Shown here one piece after another: positions 53,787 to 61,670 of a DNA stretch of 64,000 nucleotides. The notes under the pieces are model-generated. The model was not told the DNA's origin and made no database searches. It saw nothing but the letters and a program-made list of their open reading frames with translations. Position 1 is the first letter of the stretch. The number at the start of each line of letters is the position of its first letter. The DNA lies in contig CADCFG010000012.1 in the NCBI GenBank assembly GCA_902800625.1, positions 1 to 64,000 on the forward strand, read 5' to 3'. The DNA comes from an uncultured Eubacteriales bacterium. Lineage in GTDB: Bacteria; Bacillota; Clostridia; Christensenellales; Aristaeellaceae. Both the position numbers and the translations under genes were made by a program.

Positions 53787-55322
53787 ATGAGCAAGAAGTA
53801 CCTGATCGGCCTGGACGTGGGCACCTCCGGCGCAAAGTGCATCATCGCGGACAGCGACGGCAAGGTCGTCGCCTCCTCCACCCAGGAGTACCCGCTGTAC
53901 ACCCCCAAGCCCGGCTGGGCCGAGCAGAACCCCGAGGACTGGTGGCAGGCCTGCGTGCGCGGCCTGAAGGTGATCCTGGAGAAGTCCGGCGTGAACCCCG
54001 CCGACATCGCGGGCGTCAGCTATTCCGGCCAGATGCACGGCCTGGTGGCCCTGGATGACAAGTGCCAGGTCATCCGCCCGGCCATCCTGTGGTGCGACCA
54101 GCGCACCCAGGCCCAGTGCGACTGGATCACCGAGAAGGCCGGCGGCCTGGAGGGCCTGCTGACCTACACCAACAACCGCATGCTCACCGGCTATACCGGC
54201 GGCAAGATCCTGTGGCTGCGTGACGAGGAGCCTGAGAACTTCAAGAAGATGGTTCTGTTCGTGTGCCCGAAGGATTACATCCGCTTCCGCATGACCGGCA
54301 AGCTGGGCATCGACGTGTCCGACGCCTCCGGCACCGGCTTCTTCGACGTGCGCAGCCGTGCCTGGTCCGACGGGCTGATCGCGCTGGCCGGCCTGGACAA
54401 GTCCATCTTCCCCGAAGCCCACGAGTCCACCGAGCTGGCCGGCACCGTCACCGGCGAGTGCGCGGCGCTGACGGGCCTGCCCGAGGGCCTTGCCTGCTAC
54501 TATGGCGGCGGCGACGCCGTGATCCAGACCACCGGCGGCGGCATGGTGAAGCCCGGCACGATGGGCGTGGTCATCGGCACTTCCGGCAACGTGGCCATGG
54601 CGCTTGACAAGTATGAGGACAACCCCAACGGCGCGCTGCAGCTGTTCTGCGGCAACGAGCCCGGCAGCTGGATGGCCCTGGGCGTGACGCTGACCGCCGG
54701 CGGCGGCTATCGCTGGTACAAGGACGAGCTGTGCGAGGCCGAGGCCATCAAGGCCAAGGCCGAGGGCCGCAACGTGTTCGACGTGATGGGCGAGACCGCG
54801 GAGCAGTCCGTGCCCGGCGCCAACGGCGTGGTATTCACCCCCTATCTGACCGGCGAGCGCTGCCCCTATCCGGACCCGAACGCCCGCGCCTCCTTCTACG
54901 GGCTCACCCTGTCCCACAAGAAGGCCGACATCACCCGCAGCGTCATGGAGGGCGTCACCTACTCCCTGAAGCAGCTGGTGGATATCATGGGCTCCTTCGT
55001 GCCCGGTGAAAAGGTCTACACCTCCGGCGGCGGCAGCGTCAGCGCGCTGTGGCGCCAGATGCAGGCCGACATCTTCAACCTGCCCGTGTACACCATGGCC
55101 GGGGCCAACGAGGGCGGTGCCTATGGCGCTGTGCTGGTGGCCGGCGTGGGCGCTGGCGTCTGGAAGGATCTGGGCGAGGCCGTGCAGGTCATCAAGCCCG
55201 AGACCGAGACCCATCCCGATCCCGCCAACCAGCCCGCCTACAACAAGACCTATGAGGTCTACAACATGCTGTATCACGCCCTGAAGCCCGTGTACGACAA
55301 GAGCGCTGAACTGGGCTACTGA
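53787..55322 (+). CDS. xylB: Xylulokinase-type FGGY carbohydrate kinase
   Basis: This 511-residue FGGY kinase has the N-terminal phosphate motif YLIGLDVGTSGAKC, the SYSGQMHGLVALDD motif with MHG typical of xylulokinases, the catalytic Asp in YGGGDAV, and the C-terminal adenine-site GGGSVSALWRQMQADI. It phosphorylates D-xylulose (or a related ketose) and feeds the pentose phosphate pathway; ribulose-phosphate epimerase is encoded about 6 kb away. AAAGGAAG precedes the ATG. It is followed by a strong terminator. Confidence 0.9.
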   Translation: MSKKYLIGLDVGTSGAKCIIADSDGKVVASSTQEYPLYTPKPGWAEQNPEDWWQACVRGLKVILEKSGVNPADIAGVSYSGQMHGLVALDDKCQVIRPAILWCDQRTQAQCDWITEKAGGLEGLLTYTNNRMLTGYTGGKILWLRDEEPENFKKMVLFVCPKDYIRFRMTGKLGIDVSDASGTGFFDVRSRAWSDGLIALAGLDKSIFPEAHESTELAGTVTGECAALTGLPEGLACYYGGGDAVIQTTGGGMVKPGTMGVVIGTSGNVAMALDKYEDNPNGALQLFCGNEPGSWMALGVTLTAGGGYRWYKDELCEAEAIKAKAEGRNVFDVMGETAEQSVPGANGVVFTPYLTGERCPYPDPNARASFYGLTLSHKKADITRSVMEGVTYSLKQLVDIMGSFVPGEKVYTSGGGSVSALWRQMQADIFNLPVYTMAGANEGGAYGAVLVAGVGAGVWKDLGEAVQVIKPETETHPDPANQPAYNKTYEVYNMLYHALKPVYDKSAELGY

Positions 55323-55364
55323 GCCGACAGGGCCGGCTGCCATTTGCTGCCGCCTGAGCGCGGG

Positions 55365-55455
55365 GCGCTCAACCCCATTCGCTGCCGCCTTTCTACCCGA
55401 GGTTCGCGCGCCACTGATTCCAGCGCGCGAACCTCGCGGTGGCGGTGAGCGCAGG
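55365..55455 (+). other. Nested inverted-repeat (cruciform-like) region
   Basis: A perfect 13-bp stem CGAGGTTCGCGCG/CGCGCGAACCTCG (55398-55410 and 55424-55436) sits inside outer arms GCGCTCA...CCGCC and GGCGG...TGAGCGC. This forms a long imperfect hairpin downstream of xylB and upstream of its terminator. Its role is unknown. Confidence 0.6.
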
Positions 55456-55465
55456 ACAATAAAGC

Positions 55466-55505
55466 GATTCCCCGACCCCTCTGATTCAGGGTCGGGGAAT
55501 CTTTC
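55466..55505 (+). terminator. Terminator of the plsY-xylB region
   Basis: GATTCCCCGACCC pairs perfectly over 13 bp with GGGTCGGGGAATC around a 10-base loop and is followed by TTTCAT. Confidence 0.85.
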
Positions 55506-55525
55506 ATAGTCGTCATTTGAAAAGT

Positions 55526-55596
55526 ACAGATCCTTCGCTCTGCTCAGGATGACAACGAAACTGAACGTGTCATCCTGAGCAGAGCGAAGGATCTGT
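55526..55596 (+). repeat. Dispersed hairpin repeat, family C, copy 2
   Basis: A perfect 29-bp inverted repeat runs over 55526-55554 and 55568-55596. The right arm reads TGTCATCCTGAGCAGAGCGA and continues AGGATCTGT; the two arms are separated by 13 bases. It is the same element type as at 36714. It lies between the xylB terminator and an HTH gene. Confidence 0.85.
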
Positions 55597-55644
55597 CCAT
55601 TGCGCCATCCAGTCACGCACCATGGAAGAGGCCGAGGCTGCACA

Positions 55645-55959
55645 TTACCGCCGTTCCATTCGCCCGCTGGAATGGGAGGCCAGCACCCGCTGCAAATCCT
55701 CATACAGCGCGCACGCTTCCCTGTCGCACGCCTGCCGCTTGCCCATGACCAAATAATCCATGCTCAACTTCATGCACACGCACAGCCGCGCCAGCGTGTC
55801 CACGGAGGGAATCTTCTCGGCCCGCTCCAGATGTCCCACAAACGAAGCGGAGATGCCCGCCATTTCAGCCAGCTTCTCCTGAGTCAGGCGCAGCTCCACG
55901 CGGCGGGCACGGATGCGCCTGCCGATGGCAGTATACTGAATGATTCCTGTTTGCTCCAT
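55645..55959 (-). CDS. XRE-family HTH transcriptional regulator
   Basis: This 104-residue protein has one Cro/C1-type HTH domain: IRARRVELRLTQEKLAEMAGISASFVGHLERAEKIPSVDTLARLCVCMKLSMDYLV. A 30-residue tail follows. The promoter has a 20-bp palindrome exactly filling its spacer, which suggests autorepression. It is divergent from the small HTH gene at 56082. Confidence 0.88.
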   Translation of the reverse strand: MEQTGIIQYTAIGRRIRARRVELRLTQEKLAEMAGISASFVGHLERAEKIPSVDTLARLCVCMKLSMDYLVMGKRQACDREACALYEDLQRVLASHSSGRMERR

Positions 55960-55990
55960 ACCTATCGCCGCCGTTCACAATATCCCCTTC

Positions 55991-56019
55991 ATTATAGTAA
56001 AGATATTTACTATTGTCAA
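55991..56019 (-). promoter_or_regulatory. Consensus promoter with palindromic operator in the spacer
   Basis: TTGACA (56014-56019), a 17-bp spacer and TATAAT (55991-55996) drive the HTH gene at 55959. The palindrome ATAGTAAA-GATA-TTTACTAT occupies 55994-56013, from the -10 box to the edge of the -35 box. The same design occurs at 469-497. Confidence 0.85.
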
Positions 56020-56081
56020 GCGACCCTCTCCAAATTGGTTATAATACAGGCGTAAACTGACAGCCGTGGGGAGGGAGCCGC

Positions 56082-56288
56082 ATCGAGTATATCAAAATCA
56101 TGCGCGATCTGCGCGAAGACGCGGACCTGACCCAGCAGCAGGTGGCCGACCTGCTCGGCACCTCGCAAACCATGTACGCCCGCTATGAGCGCGGCGCGAA
56201 CGAGCTGCCCATCCATCACCTGCTCAAGCTGTGCGCCTTTTACCATGTGTCCGCCGACTATTTTCTGGGACTGGACAAGAAAGCTTGA
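56082..56288 (+). CDS. Small XRE-family HTH regulator, possibly with AUC start
   Basis: This protein of about 68 residues is almost only an HTH domain: MRDLREDADLTQQQVADLLGTSQTMYARYERGANELPIHHLLKLCAFYHVSADYFLGL. The first ATG (56100) has no ribosome binding site. A GGGGAGGGAG site ends at 56076-56078, about five bases before an in-frame ATC at 56082 (ATC GAG TAT ATC AAA ATC ATG), and no ATG, GTG or TTG lies between them in frame. Start at 56082 is my reading; 56100 is the conservative choice. TATAAT lies at 56040-56045. It is related to the HTH gene at 56845. Confidence 0.75.
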   Translation: MEYIKIMRDLREDADLTQQQVADLLGTSQTMYARYERGANELPIHHLLKLCAFYHVSADYFLGLDKKA

Positions 56289-56335
56289 ACGTCCTAACAC
56301 GCGGCCCGCCTCCAGTGGAAGCGGGTCGCGTATTG

Positions 56336-56704
56336 TTATCTAAGGGGATAACCTGCCTTGTCACGGAACGAACCCACGAGAATCAGGATCAGGTCGATCA
56401 GCCAGCCCACGCCGCCCAGGCCCAGTGTAAACAGCCAAATGAGCCCTGTTCCGGTCTTGCCCACATAGAAGCGATGCACGCCGATTTCTCCGAGGAACAG
56501 ACACAGGAAAAAGGCCGCCCACTTGCTCTTGTAGGGATAATTTCCCCCGTCGCCATTGATATTGGTATTCTGGTTTCTGTTGTTGTTCACCACATTGACC
56601 ACCACCGGCTGGGATGGCTGGTTTTGTCCACCGCTTTGAGCCGCGCCGCAGGATGGACAAAAGGCAGCATCGCCGATTTCCTTGCCGCAGTTCTTACAGT
56701 ACAT
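56336..56704 (-). CDS. Zinc-ribbon TM2-domain membrane protein
   Basis: This 122-residue protein starts with a zinc ribbon (MYCKNCGKEIGDAAFCPSCGAAQSG), then an Asn/Gln-rich linker and a TM2 domain with two spans (KWAAFFLCLFLGEIGVHRFYVGKTGTGLIWLFTLGLGGVGWLIDLILIL). TM2 proteins are widespread and of unknown role. The ATG at 56704 follows GAGGGGG. It has its own promoter at 56771-56800 and diverges from the HTH gene at 56845. Confidence 0.88.
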   Translation of the reverse strand: MYCKNCGKEIGDAAFCPSCGAAQSGGQNQPSQPVVVNVVNNNRNQNTNINGDGGNYPYKSKWAAFFLCLFLGEIGVHRFYVGKTGTGLIWLFTLGLGGVGWLIDLILILVGSFRDKAGYPLR

Positions 56705-56770
56705 CTTCAATCCCCCTCAAATATCTCTGTCTGGTCAAGCGCCATAGTACTTATAAGTTCTACATCGATT

Positions 56771-56800
56771 ATCATAGCATAATCTATGTAATAATGTCAA
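56771..56800 (-). promoter_or_regulatory. Promoter of the TM2 gene with repeated ATAGTACTT words
   Basis: TTGACA (56795-56800), an 18-bp spacer and TATGAT (56771-56776) read toward the TM2 gene. CATAG/CTATG forms a small palindrome in the spacer. ATAGTACTT occurs near 56743 and again near 56800, possible binding sites for the divergent HTH protein. Confidence 0.65.
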
Positions 56801-56844
56801 TAGTACTTTTCAGTTCATTGATACTTTGCATGGAGGGGCGGTGG

Positions 56845-57054
56845 TTGCGCGTGTATTTTCGCAGGCTCAGAGATATGCGCGAGGACGCCGACCTGAAGCA
56901 GACCGACATTGCGGACTACCTGGGCATCCAGCAGACGGTCTATTCCCGCTATGAGCGCGGCTATCAGACCATTCCTCTGGAACTGCTGATCAAGCTGGCC
57001 GACTACTACCACGTCTCACTGGACTACTTGACCGGGCGTGTGGACAGGCCATGA
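56845..57054 (+). CDS. Small XRE-family HTH regulator
   Basis: This 69-residue protein is an HTH domain: FRRLRDMREDADLKQTDIADYLGIQQTVYSRYERGYQTIPLELLIKLADYYHVSLDYLTG. It is clearly similar to the protein at 56082-56288 (LRDxREDADLxQ, YxRYERG). GGAGGGG at 56832-56838 lies six bases before a TTG (56845), which I take as the start; the GTG at 56851 is possible. The ATG at 56830 overlaps the ribosome binding site and is rejected. It is divergent from the TM2 gene. Confidence 0.75.
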   Translation: MRVYFRRLRDMREDADLKQTDIADYLGIQQTVYSRYERGYQTIPLELLIKLADYYHVSLDYLTGRVDRP

Positions 57055-57067
57055 TCCCCATATACAA

Positions 57068-57096
57068 CGCCCCCGCTTCAAATCGAAGCGGGGGCG
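57068..57096 (+). terminator. Hairpin after the HTH gene, probable terminator
   Basis: CGCCCCCGCTTC pairs with GAAGCGGGGGCG around AAATC. It is followed by ATTGCTTTG, a weak T-run. It lies between convergent genes. Confidence 0.65.
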
Positions 57097-57131
57097 ATTG
57101 CTTTGCCCGGTATCTGGAAAGGGCAGCTTCA

Positions 57132-57178
57132 CAGGGACCAGTCTCACTGTCCCTAATCCCTGTTCCCTTTTCCCTTTT
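57132..57178 (-). repeat. Stop-proximal purine-rich element after uraA, family D-like
   Basis: Immediately after the uraA stop the coding strand reads a G/A-rich run (AAAAAAGGGAAAAGGGAACA and GGGATTAGGGAC). It is closed by GGTCCCTG through the hairpin AGGGACAGT/ACTGGTCCCT. It is shorter and less certain than the other family D elements. Confidence 0.5.
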
Positions 57179-58528
57179 TTACTTCTTCTTCGTGCCGGCG
57201 CGATCGACGCCCTGCTGGAAGTTGACGGAGGTGTCGCCCAGCTGGTTGGCGCCGAACTCATAGTCGTTGCCGGGCAGGATGGCGTTGAGGAGGATGCCCG
57301 CCAGAGCGCCCACGGCCAGGCCGGACAGGCTGACGGGACCAAGCACGATAGCGCCAGTATTGGAGAAGTTGATGCCCAGGCTCAGGCCCATGATCATCGC
57401 GGCAATGACGATGTTGCGGCTCTTGGTGAAGTCCACCTGGTTCTCAACCACGTTGCGAACGCCCACGGCGGAGATCATGCCGTAGAGGATCAGGCTGACG
57501 CCGCCGATGGTGGCGGCAGGCATGCAGGAGACCAGCGCCGCGAACTTCGGGCAGCAGGAGAACAGCATGGCCAGCACGGCGGCGATGCGGATGACGTTCG
57601 GGTCATAGACCTTGGTCAAGGCCAGCACGCCGGTGTTCTCGCCGTAGGTGGTGTTGGCCGGAGCGCCGAACAGCGAGGCCAGGGTGGTGGCCAGACCGTC
57701 GCCAATCAGGGTGCGGTGCAGGCCGGGATCGGCCACGAAGTTCTCACCCACAGTGGAGGAGATGGCGCAGATGTCGCCGATGTGCTCGATCATGGTGGCC
57801 AGGGAGATGGGCACCATGATGACACAGGCGCTGATCAGCTTGGCGGTATCCAGGCTGCCGCGCATGCCCAGCACGGTATTTTCAAAGCTGATCGCGTGTC
57901 CAAACCAGGCCGCTTCCTTCACGGGAGTGAAGTCCACCTGGCCAAAGATGGCGGCCACGGCATAGCTGCCCACCACGCCCAGCAGGATGGGGATGATCTT
58001 GATCATGCCCTTGCCCCAGATGTTGCAAACCACCACGATGGCGATGGCCAGGATGGCGATCCACCAGTTCTGCTCGCAGTTGTTGATGGCGGAGTTTGCC
58101 AGGCACAGGCCGATGCAGATGATAACCGGGCCGGTGACGATGGGCGGGAAGAAGCGCATGACGCGCATGGGGCCGAATGCCTTGAAGAACCCGGCCAGCA
58201 CCACGTAGGTCAGGCCCGCCAGGCCGACCGCCGCGCCGGCGTAGGGAATCCAGTTGACGTCCGTGCCTTCAAACAGCCCCGCCACGGCGGCATAGCCGCC
58301 CAGGAACGCGAAGGAGCTGCCCAGGAACGCGGGCACCTTGCCCTTGGTGAGCAGATGGAACAGCAGCGTGCCGAGGCCCGCGAACAGCAGCGTGGTAGCC
58401 ACCGGAAGGCCGGTCAGCACCGGCACCAGCACCGTCGCGCCGAACATGGCGAACATGTGCTGGAAGCCCAGCAGCATCATCTTGGGCGCGCCCAATGTCC
58501 TGGCGTCACGAATACCCTGTTCAGACAT
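57179..58528 (-). CDS. uraA: Uracil permease, NCS2 family
   Basis: This is a 449-residue, 14-span nucleobase transporter. It has PKMMLLGFQHMFAMFGATVLVPVLTGLPVATTLLFAGLGTLLFHL near the N-terminus, TMIEHIGDI in the substrate-binding region and TTYGENTGVLALTKVYDP, all typical of UraA/PyrP. It imports uracil with protons. It is preceded by pyrR and the pyrR attenuator, so it is probably under PyrR control. A family B element lies between pyrR and this gene. Confidence 0.95.
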   Translation of the reverse strand: MSEQGIRDARTLGAPKMMLLGFQHMFAMFGATVLVPVLTGLPVATTLLFAGLGTLLFHLLTKGKVPAFLGSSFAFLGGYAAVAGLFEGTDVNWIPYAGAAVGLAGLTYVVLAGFFKAFGPMRVMRFFPPIVTGPVIICIGLCLANSAINNCEQNWWIAILAIAIVVVCNIWGKGMIKIIPILLGVVGSYAVAAIFGQVDFTPVKEAAWFGHAISFENTVLGMRGSLDTAKLISACVIMVPISLATMIEHIGDICAISSTVGENFVADPGLHRTLIGDGLATTLASLFGAPANTTYGENTGVLALTKVYDPNVIRIAAVLAMLFSCCPKFAALVSCMPAATIGGVSLILYGMISAVGVRNVVENQVDFTKSRNIVIAAMIMGLSLGINFSNTGAIVLGPVSLSGLAVGALAGILLNAILPGNDYEFGANQLGDTSVNFQQGVDRAGTKKK

Positions 58529-58599
58529 GTGAATTCATCCACCTTTCTTTTGTCCCGCGCACACCCGTGCGCGCTTTGGCGGCGGCGCCGCCGTCTATG

Positions 58600-58834
58600 A
58601 TAACGACCTCAAGGTCGAAATCAGCTGGTTTTCCGGGGGTATCGGGGTGGCAGTGCCTCGATTTTCCATCGTGTCCGGCGGCATGTACGGCGGACACGGG
58701 GCCTTTTTCGTGGCAGGGAGCCTGCCGACCAGAGCGAAAAAGGCTTCCTTGCAGATTTTGCGGCCGGAACCCCCCGGGTTCAAGCAAAATCTGTCAGGGG
58801 GTGGCAGCGGAGGGGGACGGAGTCCCCCTTTGCA
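58600..58834 (+). repeat. Dispersed structured repeat, family B, copy 2
   Basis: This copy aligns with 4802-5073 by eye. It can form CCTTTTTCGT/GCGAAAAAGG (with a G-T wobble at the inner end) enclosing GGCAGG/CCTGCC, CAGATTTTGC/GCAAAATCTG enclosing GAACCC/GGGTTC, and GGGGGAC/GTCCCCC. The stems keep pairing although their sequences differ from copy 1. It fills most of the 306-bp gap between pyrR and uraA; the remaining 70 bp (58529-58599) show nothing recognised. Confidence 0.75.
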
Positions 58835-59698
<864 letters not shown>

Positions 59699-59720
59699 TT
59701 AAAAATGTGACGAAACGCAA

Positions 59721-60845
59721 TCAGTGAGAAGTCGGATCCACCACCGCGCCGGCGAACAGGATCGCGCCGGTGGAGCGGTCCACCACGGCGGCGATGAAGG
59801 GCCTGTCGCAGTTGAAGGCGATGGGCTCCGGCTCGTTGGCATCCGGAGGGGCCGCGCCCTCCACCATCACCACCTCCGTGGCCGCGGCGGCGCGGGTGCC
59901 CTCCTCGTCCAGCTGGAAGCGCACCTGCTGCAAAACGTCGGAGATCACCAGCGGCGTGTCGCTGATGCCGGAGTAGTCGGCATACTCGGCGTTGAAGGGC
60001 ACCCAGCAGCCCGCGGCCACGATGGCGTCCTTTAGGCTCTCCTCGGTGGACAGATCCAGCTTCGGCAGGCTCAGGGCCACGTTCTGGGGCATGGGCTTGA
60101 AGGTGAAGAAGCTGTTGGGGTTCTCCGCCAGGTTGTTCAGCGCCCGCTTCAGCCCACCCTCCGGCGGCAGGGCGATCATCAGCGCCAGGCTGCCGTCCAG
60201 GTAGGCCTTGCAGATCAGCTGGCATCCCATGCTCTCGCCGTACTGGGCGTAGGTCAGCTGGTGCATGAAGGGCACGCTCACGTCGCCCTCCGGCGCGTGG
60301 AAGGTGTCCTCCCAGGTGTCCTCCGCCTCGAAGGGAGACGCCCATTCCGCCTCCATGGCCACGGCGTTGGCCAGCACCAGCAGCGCGCTTTCGTCCAGGG
60401 CCAGGGGGATGTCCTCGATCAGGCCGTTCGTCTTTTCCTTCACCCAGTCGGAGACGCCCTCGGCCCCCGTCAGCGGGAATCGCTCGGCCTCGTAGGCGTC
60501 GGCCAGCCGCGCCTCGTATTCCGGCAGCAGTTTGAGGGTGTCGGACACAAACGCGGCGTTGGCCCAGCGGACGCCCGCCTCCACCAGCGGCGCGGCCAGG
60601 GCGGTGACTTCGTCGGTGTTCTCCGCGCCCAGCGCGCCCAGCAGCTTCGACCGGGTCTCCCCCGCCGCGCCGTCGGCCGCCATGGACAGCGCCCAGGCCA
60701 GGCTCACCGGCGAGACGAAGGCGTTGCGCTCGCCGCCGGACAGCTGCAGAAGCACCTTGTAGCCCAGCCGGTTCCCCGGCGTGTCTTCGGCAAGGGCCGC
60801 GCCGCAGAGGAGCAGGATGAGCAGGATCGCGATGAGTTTGCGCAT
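59721..60845 (-). CDS. Secreted serpin (serine protease inhibitor)
   Basis: This 374-residue protein has a signal peptide (MRKLIAILLILLLCGAALAE) and a serpin fold: NAFVSPVSLAWALSMAADGAAGETRSKLLGALG, the VLANAVAMEAEW strand and FNCDRPFIAAVVDRSTGAILFAGAVVDP at the C-terminus. The hinge of the reactive loop reads DEEGTRAAAATEVV, which fits inhibitory serpins. The loop continues MVEGAAPPDANEPEP, so the P1 residue and target protease are not obvious. A secreted serpin could protect the cell from proteases of host or rivals. Confidence 0.93.
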   Translation of the reverse strand: MRKLIAILLILLLCGAALAEDTPGNRLGYKVLLQLSGGERNAFVSPVSLAWALSMAADGAAGETRSKLLGALGAENTDEVTALAAPLVEAGVRWANAAFVSDTLKLLPEYEARLADAYEAERFPLTGAEGVSDWVKEKTNGLIEDIPLALDESALLVLANAVAMEAEWASPFEAEDTWEDTFHAPEGDVSVPFMHQLTYAQYGESMGCQLICKAYLDGSLALMIALPPEGGLKRALNNLAENPNSFFTFKPMPQNVALSLPKLDLSTEESLKDAIVAAGCWVPFNAEYADYSGISDTPLVISDVLQQVRFQLDEEGTRAAAATEVVMVEGAAPPDANEPEPIAFNCDRPFIAAVVDRSTGAILFAGAVVDPTSH

Positions 60846-60870
60846 ATTCGTACCTCCTGTCGGTTAGTAA

Positions 60871-61024
60871 GTTGAGAGTTCAGAGTCCATTCTCCAGGGT
60901 ACAGTTTATTTAGAGTTCAGATTTGGTGCAAATCCCTCGGATTTGTTTTGATATATCCGGCGTACAGGCACCCATCAGTAACTTTATCTGAACTCTCAAC
61001 TCTAAACTCTAAACTCTTTATTCT
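60871..61024 (-). repeat. Stop-proximal inverted element, family D (GAGTTGAGAGTT type)
   Basis: In coding orientation the element starts five bases after the rpe stop with AAAGAGTTTAGAGTTTAGAG and TTGAGAGTTCAGA. A 14-bp arm GTTGAGAGTTCAGA (complement of 60987-61000) pairs perfectly with TCTGAACTCTCAAC (complement of 60871-60884). It ends before the serpin ribosome binding site. Confidence 0.75.
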
Positions 61025-61028
61025 ACTC

Positions 61029-61670
61029 TTATCCCCGCACCTGCCGGATGAACGCGGCCACGTCCTCGGCGCCGTACAGCGCGCTGCCGGCCACGAGCAT
61101 GTCCGCCCCGGCGGCGACGAGCTTCGGCGCGGTCTGAACGTTCACGCCGCCGTCCACCTCCACGATGGCGGAAAGGCCCTTGTCCTCAAGCATGCCGCGC
61201 ACGGCAGCCACCTTGTCGATGCAGGCGGGAATCAGCTTCTGCCCGCCAAAGCCGGGGTTCACGGTCATCACCAGCGCCAGGTCGAAATCCCCCAGCACGT
61301 AGCGCAGGGCCTCGTGGCTGGTGGCCGGGTTCAGCGCCACGCCCACCAGGCAGCCCAGCGAGCGGATCTGCTGCAGGCAGCGGTGCAGGTGCACGGTGGC
61401 CTCGGCGTGCACGGTGATAATCTTCGCGCCGGCCTTGGCGAAGGTCTCGATATGCTTTTCCGGGTTCACCACCATCAGGTGGGCGTCCACAGGCAGGCCG
61501 CACTTCACCGCAAAGCGGCACATATCCGGCCCGAAGCTGATGTTGGGCACGAAGCTGCCGTCCATCACGTCAAAGTGCAGGTAGTCGGCGCCGGCCTCGG
61601 CCACACGCCGGATGTCCTCGCCGATCTTCAGATAGTCTGCCGCCAGCAGGGAAGGGGCAACCTTAATCAT
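61029..61670 (-). CDS. rpe: Ribulose-phosphate 3-epimerase
   Basis: This is a 213-residue TIM-barrel enzyme with the family motifs SLLAADYLKIGEDIRR, DYLHFDVMDGSFVPNISFG, DAHLMVVNP, MTVNPGFGGQKLI and EVDGGVNVQTAP. It interconverts ribulose-5-phosphate and xylulose-5-phosphate and so connects to the product of XylB. It overlaps rsgA by 8 bp in the conserved prkC-rsgA-rpe order. GGAGG precedes the ATG. Confidence 0.97.
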   Translation of the reverse strand: MIKVAPSLLAADYLKIGEDIRRVAEAGADYLHFDVMDGSFVPNISFGPDMCRFAVKCGLPVDAHLMVVNPEKHIETFAKAGAKIITVHAEATVHLHRCLQQIRSLGCLVGVALNPATSHEALRYVLGDFDLALVMTVNPGFGGQKLIPACIDKVAAVRGMLEDKGLSAIVEVDGGVNVQTAPKLVAAGADMLVAGSALYGAEDVAAFIRQVRG

